A stretch of 64,000 bases of DNA from positions 248,001-312,000 of the forward strand of contig JABSSW010000045.1 of NCBI GenBank assembly GCA_018902385.1. The letters are read 5' to 3'. The notes beneath the pieces were generated by a model. The model saw only the letters and a program-made list of their open reading frames with translations. It was not told where the DNA came from and ran no database searches. Below are positions 57,635 to 64,000 of the stretch, piece by piece; within the stretch, counting starts at the first letter, position 1; every line of letters starts with the position of its first letter. A program made the translations under genes and the position numbers. This stretch comes from Physcia stellaris. Taxonomy: Eukaryota > Ascomycota > Lecanoromycetes > Caliciales > Physciaceae.

Positions 57635-58982
57635 ATGGCAGAAACATCCACCGAAAAAAGCGCCCCGAAGTCACCTACAAGTGCAGAAAGCAAGCCTGCG
57701 ATTCTGATTATTGGAGGATTGGGTAAGTCTCCACGCAATGCGGGGAGTCTTCGATCACATCTGATTTGTTCGATTTACCTTTGCAGGCTACATTGGGCGT
57801 TTCTTAGCCCTGCATCTTCACCAGAACGATCTTGCTTCTGAAGTTCGCCTTGTCGACAAAGTCCTTCCTCAATTGGCACGTCTTGCGCCGGAGTTTTCCG
57901 AGGCTTGCTCTCAAGACAAGTTCATGCAGGCTGATGCGAGTCGTGAACGTAGGTCCTCAACCTTGTCCTTTCATTACTCTTCCCCCCCATTGTGGCCTCT
58001 TGCTAACAGCTACCTCTGAACAAATACAGAGTCTCTTTCGCGAATCTTCACTCCTGTCAAGGCTAGCGAATATACCTACGTCTTCAATTGTGGCGGCGAA
58101 ACAAGATATTCTCAAGACGAATCTGTATACTCTGCTCGGTCACTCGCCCTGTCCCTCAACCTAGGCAGGGAATGTGCTCGGCGCAAGACCCCAGCGCTTG
58201 TTGAGTTCTCCACTGGCATGGTCTACAAGCCGCCGAATTCATCGACGATCTCAAGCGGAGGTTGCACGGAAACGGCAAACCTGAAACCGTCGCTCAAGAT
58301 CGCGAAGTACAAGCTTCAAGCCGAGGAGGGGCTCGAGAAATTAGCCAAAGAGCAAGGACTGAAATACGTGGCTTTGAGGCTTGCGCATGTGTATGGGCCT
58401 TATGATGTGGGCTTCCTTGCTCGAGGCTTGTGTCTTGCCCGCGTCTACAAGAGCCAGGGCAAAGAAATGAAATGGCTCTGGAGCAAAGATCTTCGGGTCA
58501 ATACTGTACACGTCTCGGACGTATGTCGCGCTGCTTGGTCCGCGGCCAATTGGTGTGCCGCGAACCCGCCTAATGCCTCTTCATCCACCCTTCTCTCGGA
58601 CCGAGCGTTCAACATCGTCGACAACGGCGACACTTCGCAGGGCACCCTGGCTACTCTCTTTGGATCCATCTTCAATATCCAGACCGGCTTCCAGGGGACC
58701 CTAATCTCGACGTTTGCGCGCTTCAACCTCGACAGTGTCGTCGACGACGTCAATGAAGAGATCCTGCAGCCGTGGGCGGATCTGCTGAAGGAGAATGGAA
58801 TCGCTGAAAACGGCCCGCTCACGCCTTTCATGGAAAAGGAGCTGCTGAAGGATGACCACCTTGCCCTGAACCCTGCCAAAGCAGAGCGCGTTCTGGAATG
58901 GAGCAAGACCAGGGCCAAGCTGGGCGAGGATGAGGTCAAGGAGGTGATTGACAGCTATGGGAAGATGAAGTGGTGGCCTTAG
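57635..58982 (+). CDS. NAD(P)-binding epimerase/dehydratase-like (extended SDR) protein
   Basis: Exons: 57635-57722, 57787-57948, 58030-58982, giving 400 residues with consistent phases. A short Ser/Lys-rich lead precedes the Rossmann fingerprint ILIIGGLGYIGRFLALHL (GGLGYIG, residues 27-33, split by intron 1). EVRLVDKVLPQ supplies the acidic end of beta-2. VFNCGGETRYSQDES matches the NAAG-like region, followed by FSTGMVYKPP. KYKLQAEEGLEKLAKEQGL sits where the catalytic YxxxK helix would be, but a canonical YxxxK is not obvious. YVALRLAHVYGPYDVGFLAR and RVNTVHVSDVCRAAW are classic extended-SDR blocks. This type is often annotated as NAD-dependent epimerase/dehydratase; the substrate is unknown. 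The C-terminal ~120 residues are helical. Probably cytosolic. Confidence 0.88.
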
Positions 58983-59911
58983 GCTGCATTATATGGGGCA
59001 TTGCATAGCGGGGCCTGAGGATCACCTTGGGAGATTCTGTTTGTATTCTGCAGTTTTCATCTATTTTATATCTTGTATTGCTACTATTTATTATACCACG
59101 TCTCTGATGAGGTATCTCTATGGGCAAATGTGCCTTTTCCCTTCACCCTCACCCTCTCCCTCGCTTTTCCTTAAGCGGCGTTCAGATGATTCGTCCTGCC
59201 TGCACCTTTCCTCTCTGAACACTGACCATCCCCAGTCCATCGAACCCGCTGGCCGATAGCCGTACCAGTTTCAACCCAAGACCCCATAAAACGAAATCAA
59301 GCAGCCCGCAACGGTCATAGCGAACCCGCGCTTCAAAAAAGCACCCGGAGCACAAACACCTCTGACCCTGTGACCCCTGGACAGTGGTTACAGCTTCTCA
59401 ATTGACGGAGTCGAATGAATGGAATCGGTATCTGAGTCTAGGTTTTGATCAACTAATTCACTTTCCGACCGGATGGGAAGCTGTTTTTTTTTTTGTTTTT
59501 TTGGCATTTGGCATTTGGAAGGGAGAAGATGGGGATTCGTTATCACGGAATTTCTTCGAATCGGCGTATTCAGGGTCTGGATTTATGGATAGTTACATTC
59601 AAAGCACGAACAGGACTGTCCGAATGGAAAGGAGAGGTCGAGAGCTGGGACTGAGAGGTGCAAGGATTTAAACTACCTTAGACTCACGGCGGAGATGGAG
59701 AGTTTCGAAGTGGGAGATTGGAGCTTGGGAAAGGTCAGGATATGATTTCTTGTAGTTTCTTCGAATAGGGTTGTCGAATTTGGCGGTACATCATTTCTAC
59801 CAGACTTCCTCTTTGGGAGCAAGAAAACGGGGGATATTAAAACCCTCGGGATCCCATCTCCCATCTCGAACCCCCAAGCAGCCAACACCAAATCAATCCA
59901 TCCCCCTACTC
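58983..59911. other. Convergent intergenic region, no gene seen
   Basis: This 929-bp spacer lies between a plus-strand stop and the 3' end of a minus-strand gene. It contains poly-T and low-complexity pyrimidine tracts (around 59145-59165 and 59484-59502). No gene is called. Confidence 0.35.
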
Positions 59912-60899
59912 CTACCTCGCAACAATAACCCCCTCCCCCACAACCCCCGTCCCATCCACCAAAACACTAAACTCCATCCCCGCCCACTCCCACCGCTTCA
60001 TGAAGTGCTCTATGCCCATGACCACATGGCTCAGCCGCAACCAGGTCATCCCGCCCACGTTCTCGCTCGGGGTCAGGTGGAGGGTTACGCTTCTGTGGGG
60101 CGAGTTTTGGGGGTTAGTGTTGGATTTTTTTTTGGTGATGTAGGTGAGGGGATGGGATGGAAGTCGATGGGGTAGTAAGTAGGTGATGATTTACTATGAA
60201 GGGGGGATGCAGGGCTTCCTCTCTGTTCCGTGTTCTTGCTACCTGATGCTGCTGTGCAAGAGGAAAGGGTCTGGACAAGGTCGAAGAGAAAGGGAGAAAG
60301 AAATTGAAAGAGAAAATGAAAAGAGCACCACAAAAAAAGAAAAACTCATACCCAAACCCCCACTCAAACTTCCCCGCCCCCATCGCCCTGTCCCCCCTGC
60401 TATTAGCCATCATCCGCGCGGCGTCATACTGCATATCGAGCAGCATGGTCAGGCCATCGGTTGGGAGGATCGGGTAGGTTTTGTAGTGTGAGAAGAGGAG
60501 CGAGATGGGGGTGCGGGAGATGCGGAAGAGGGAGGGGCCGGGGGGGAAGCTGAGGTTTCTGTCATCTGGAATTGGATGTAGACTTGAGCTGGATGTCAGT
60601 GTGCGTTGTGGGTTCAGCGGGGGAAGTGATAGGGCAAAGTAGGAAAGGGGGGCGGCTGGTTTAGACTCTGTGTGGGGATATCAATGGGGAGAGAAAGCGA
60701 GGTATCAAGATGGGGAGGAGTAAGAGTACACGAACTTCGCAGCAGAGACGTTATGGGATGCCGGCACCACCGGCGTAATCGTCCCGCTGGGGAGCGCCTC
60801 GGGATGGATTATGGGGATGGTAGGGAAAGCTGCTAGGACCGAACCCAGAGCATTGACGAGGAGTAAGACGGCTCGTAGAAGGCCGGTCGGAGGCTGCAT
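59912..60899 (-). CDS. Small secreted protein of unknown function
   Basis: Three exons reconstructed by hand: 60899-60730, 60588-60352, 60092-59912, giving 195 residues with consistent phases. The N-terminus is a clear signal peptide (LRAVLLLVNALGSVLAAFP). The mature part has HPIPDDRNLSFPPGPSLFRI, TPISLLFSHYKTYPILPTDG and MLLDMQYDAARMMANSRG, then MTWLRLSHVVMGIEHFMKRW and EFSVLVDGTGVVGEGVIVAR at the end. There are no cysteines beyond the leader, so it does not look like a Cys-rich effector. The conserved-looking C-terminal segment suggests a real fungal family, which I cannot name. The exon 1 donor (GTACTC) is weak and intron 2 is long (259 nt), so the model could miss an exon. Confidence 0.65.
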
Positions 60900-61341
60900 G
60901 TTGTCGGCCTCATAGCCCGCTGGCTCACTGACTAGGTTAAAACAAGGTAGTGTACTATGTGTATAGCTTTCGTGATTAAGGAGAACGAAGCTTGGGAGTT
61001 ACGATAACGACGTCTCCGCTTCACGCGCATGTCGCCTGGCGATCAATGCGACTCGCCGACTGCAGGTACGTCAATCTGACAGAGACTGGCTCGACTAGCT
61101 GGAGGTTGGCGGGCATTGGGTGACAAAGTACCTGTATTCTAGTGCCGCATAGATATCCCTGTGAGCTTCGGCTTCACAGCAACGTGGATTGATTGTTGCT
61201 ACGCAAAGTGGGGAGAAATATAGGTAAAAGGTACGAGTATCTTATTAAAGGCTATGGAGACGGCCATTTGTACTAAGGCGATTTGTACGGAACGACATGT
61301 ATAATAAGAAACGACAAAAAAAATTCAGACTTTGCCGAGAT
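60900..61341. other. Intergenic, no gene seen
   Basis: 442 bp between the start of the small secreted protein and the 3' end of the sulfate permease. It should contain the promoter of the former and the terminator of the latter. Confidence 0.35.
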
Positions 61342-64000
61342 TCACACGGTTCCCACACCCTTTGCTTCGTTCTGCTCTCTTGCCTCCACGTTGGCGATCG
61401 CGCTCTGTAAAGCACTAGTGAGGTCGATGTGGAAAAATGGTCTGTTCAAACCATTGACGGCAACCACTCGAGACACGCCGACGTGGGTCTGATTGAGCTG
61501 TCGCTTCAAGTCGCTGCTCGAGTCGCTGGCGTTGTCTTTGGTAATGGCGTCGGTTCTACCCATGCCCTTCGCTCCGAAATCTTCTACGTCTTCCGATAGT
61601 TGTCGTCTCCTCTCTTTCTCGTTTTCCCTGGTCTCAGCCGCTGCAGCTGCACTATGAGAGCCGCCAATTTCAGCAACGCTGAAGATAGGCTTCCACCTTT
61701 CTTGAACCGGAGCACCACCCTCCGGAGTTGGGAAACCGAAGCCAGCAGACGCCAACGCTCGCTTGGTCCACCGATTGTTGATGCAGGCGAGGTGCCAGTC
61801 GACTTTATCTGGGGCAGCATAGCGATCTAGCTGGTTACGTACATCGATAAGGTTTTGCACAGAGGTGATATCAACGTTATTGACAGACGAGAGGTCAAGT
61901 ATGATTGCTTTGAGAGTCGGCAGATTGTATGAGATGTCTACGGCATGCCCACGGCGTGGGCCTGGGTCGTTCCAGGGGCGATCCTAAATTGCTTGTTAGT
62001 AACGCCGTTGCACAAAAATGAGAGAAGATCACGACTCACCCCGAGTTTGCCGTAGGTGTTTGGATTCGTCCTTCGAGTCTGCTTAAAGATGGTAGCAACC
62101 ATATAATCTAAATAGTGATTCGCATTGGGGTAGTTGAAGCCCTCGGAGAATCGATATATGAATATGCCGGGATAAGGAGTTTCGACCTCAATCTGGGGGT
62201 TGGATCCATCGTTATGTTCGATAGGCAGGAATATATTCCTTACTGATTTGTCGGGATTCGTCCTATCGAAAGCAGACGACATTGCACCATTTTTGCCGTC
62301 ACCATCAATAAGATGATCACCGACTACTGAATGTACCTTGACTTTCCCCATAAATCGACCCTTGGCCTTGAGCACACGGAACAAAAGCACGGCTGCGGAG
62401 ATGGATATTGTGCAATAGATCCCATCCTCAATGCTGGAGAAGATAGTGACTATGACTCCGACAAAGAAAATGATGACTTCCAACGGAGAAACCGCCCAAA
62501 ATTGGTAAACAGTGTTCGGAGGAGTGATGAGGTCGCCGACGGCGTGGATGATGACTGCGGATAGCGAGGAATTTGGAATATAAAAAAACACAGCAGGCAA
62601 GGCGTATATTGCCAGTAATACAACCACAGCCGTGATAACCCCAGCAAACGGTGTGCGGACGCCGGCTTTTGATTTGATAGCCGTCCTGGAAAAAGAACCT
62701 GTGGCAGGATAAGCACCCAGGAAAGGTCCAAGTAGATTCGTGACGCCGATGGCAACCATTTCTTGCGAGGGATCGATGGTGTAGTTATTGATTCTTCCAA
62801 ACGACTTGGCAATCGCAATGTGCTCGATCAGCAATACGATGACGGATGCTGGCAGTTCTCCAATGAACGCTTTGACGATTGACTTGTTGATTGTAGGAAC
62901 GGCAGCATTCTGGAATCCTAAGACGAAATGAGGTCAAGAATAGTAGAACGGCATGGAGCTCAGATCATACCTCGAGGGACCGTGCCCAGAATCTTGAACA
63001 CGGGTTTCTTGCGGTGATGCCTGTTAGCCAGATAGCTGATCAATGTATAAAGCAAGATGACGAAGGCAGTCCGAAGAGTTGCCAGGAAGAAGAACATCTT
63101 GGCTCGACTTGGCATTCGCCGCGCGCCGAAGTTGCAGGCAGATCGTATGAGATATAGCATGGTCAAAGCCGTCAGACCCATCGCGGCATCAAGCTTTGAG
63201 CGGCCCAGATGCTTCAGTATGTTGATGACCACCTTGTAGGTAGAGTCTCTGTTGGAGAACCCGGTGATTCCCATAAGACTGGGGACTTGACCAACAGCGA
63301 TGTTGATAGCTGATCCAGTCATAAACGCAGAGATAGCTGCCAACGAGATGAAGTCGACGATGGCGCCAAGTCGAATAAGTCCTATGAAACAGATGATACC
63401 CCCAGCAACTATCGCGAGTGCCGACGCCACCACATGAGGGGGAACATCCGGGATCGTCTTTGCGGCCTCGTTGACAACATTCCCGGTTACGGTCGACATG
63501 ACCGCTACTGGCTTTTGGACAGTCAAAATCGTCAACAACTTCAGGATGAGGATTATGCGGGACTTACCCCGATGGTGATATCCTTCGATGTTGCAAAGAA
63601 CCAGTATATCAACACACCCATGAAGGATGAATAGAGACCAAACTGTGGGTCGAGTTCAGCCAGTTTGGCGTAAGCCATAGACTGTGGGACGACGACACAG
63701 CCAACGGTGATACCTACAGAGTACTTAGCAGAGTATCACGCCTGGGCACGAAAGAAGCGAACCGGCGACCAAGTCTCCAAAGAGCCATTGAGCGTTGTAA
63801 CGAGTAATCCAGTGGGTGAACGGGAAGAGATGATATGCCCAATGAGCCAAATTTCGTCCGTTGGGTGTGATCTCCCGGATCCATTCCATGGCAGTAGGCT
63901 CTTCCTCGACATATGTATCTGCCGACGAAACCGAGAAGACCGATTCACCCCGAGTGATATCCTGCCCAGTCGGGTTTCTGTATGGAAGCTTGATGCCCAG
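61342..64000 (-). CDS. Sulfate permease (SulP/SLC26), 5' end cut by window edge
   Basis: High-affinity sulfate transporter of the SUL1/SUL2/CYS-14 type at the plasma membrane, feeding sulfur assimilation. Visible exons: >64000-63763, 63713-63568, 63511-62971, 62917-62040, 61983-61342, with consistent phases, about 815 residues seen. The visible start (LGIKLPYRNPTGQDITRGES) lies a little inside the normal N-terminus. WITRYNAQWLFGDLVAGITV and VVVPQSMAYAKLAELDPQFG form the sulfate-transport signature. Then come LYSSFMGVLIYWFFATSKDI, AISAFMTGSAINIAVGQVPS and IEHIAIAKSFGRINNYTIDP, with NLLGPFLGAYPATGSFSRTA. A C-terminal STAS domain contains KAIILDLSSVNNVDITSVQN and an inserted Glu/Arg-rich loop of about 90 residues. 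Upstream exon(s) with the start codon are outside the window. Confidence 0.95.

Overview
This window is nuclear DNA of a filamentous ascomycete (Pezizomycotina; gene content and the DUF8004-type protein suggest Dothideomycetes, which is inference). Genes are compact, carry 50-150 nt GT-AG introns, lie on both strands and encode ordinary fungal proteins. Balanced-GC gene space is interrupted by one sharply bounded, extremely AT-rich island at about 29.4-42.6 kb.

Left arm, 1-28.6 kb: MPH1/FANCM helicase (runs off the left edge), methylthioribulose-1-phosphate dehydratase (MDE1) with an AT-hook tail, calnexin, a sucrose/alpha-glucoside-type MFS transporter, an F-box-like protein, mitochondrial methylmalonate-semialdehyde dehydrogenase, a small DUF3602 protein, a CBS-domain protein, a ChaC gamma-glutamylcyclotransferase, a glycine-rich RRM protein, a two-WSC-domain wall protein and a DUF8004-like protein. 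I reconstructed exon structures by hand, checking splice phase and family similarity.

Island, 29406-42642: a Tad1-like LINE (29419-42629) flanked by a perfect 13-bp target-site duplication. A Ty3/Gypsy LTR retrotransposon (30118-37461) sits inside it with its own 5-bp duplication GATTT. Both are decayed fossils. The main finding is the mutation pattern. Nearly every remaining C is followed by A or G; CpT and CpC, and their complements ApG and GpG, are almost absent, while CpA and CpG remain abundant. This is the reverse of classical RIP, which consumes CpA. The LTR pair shows it directly: about 24 differences, all transitions, 16 of them in CpT/ApG context.

Right arm, 42.9-64 kb: a GT34 glycosyltransferase with an unusual coiled-coil tail, a GH128 glucanase-like secreted protein, a 4.2-kb gene-poor stretch, the divergent pair ATP3 (ATP synthase gamma) and TOP1 (topoisomerase I), an SDR/epimerase-like protein, a small secreted protein of unknown function, and a SUL1/SUL2-type sulfate permease that runs off the right edge. 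The genes form no obvious pathway cluster. Housekeeping functions dominate, with several wall or secreted proteins (WSC, GT34, GH128).
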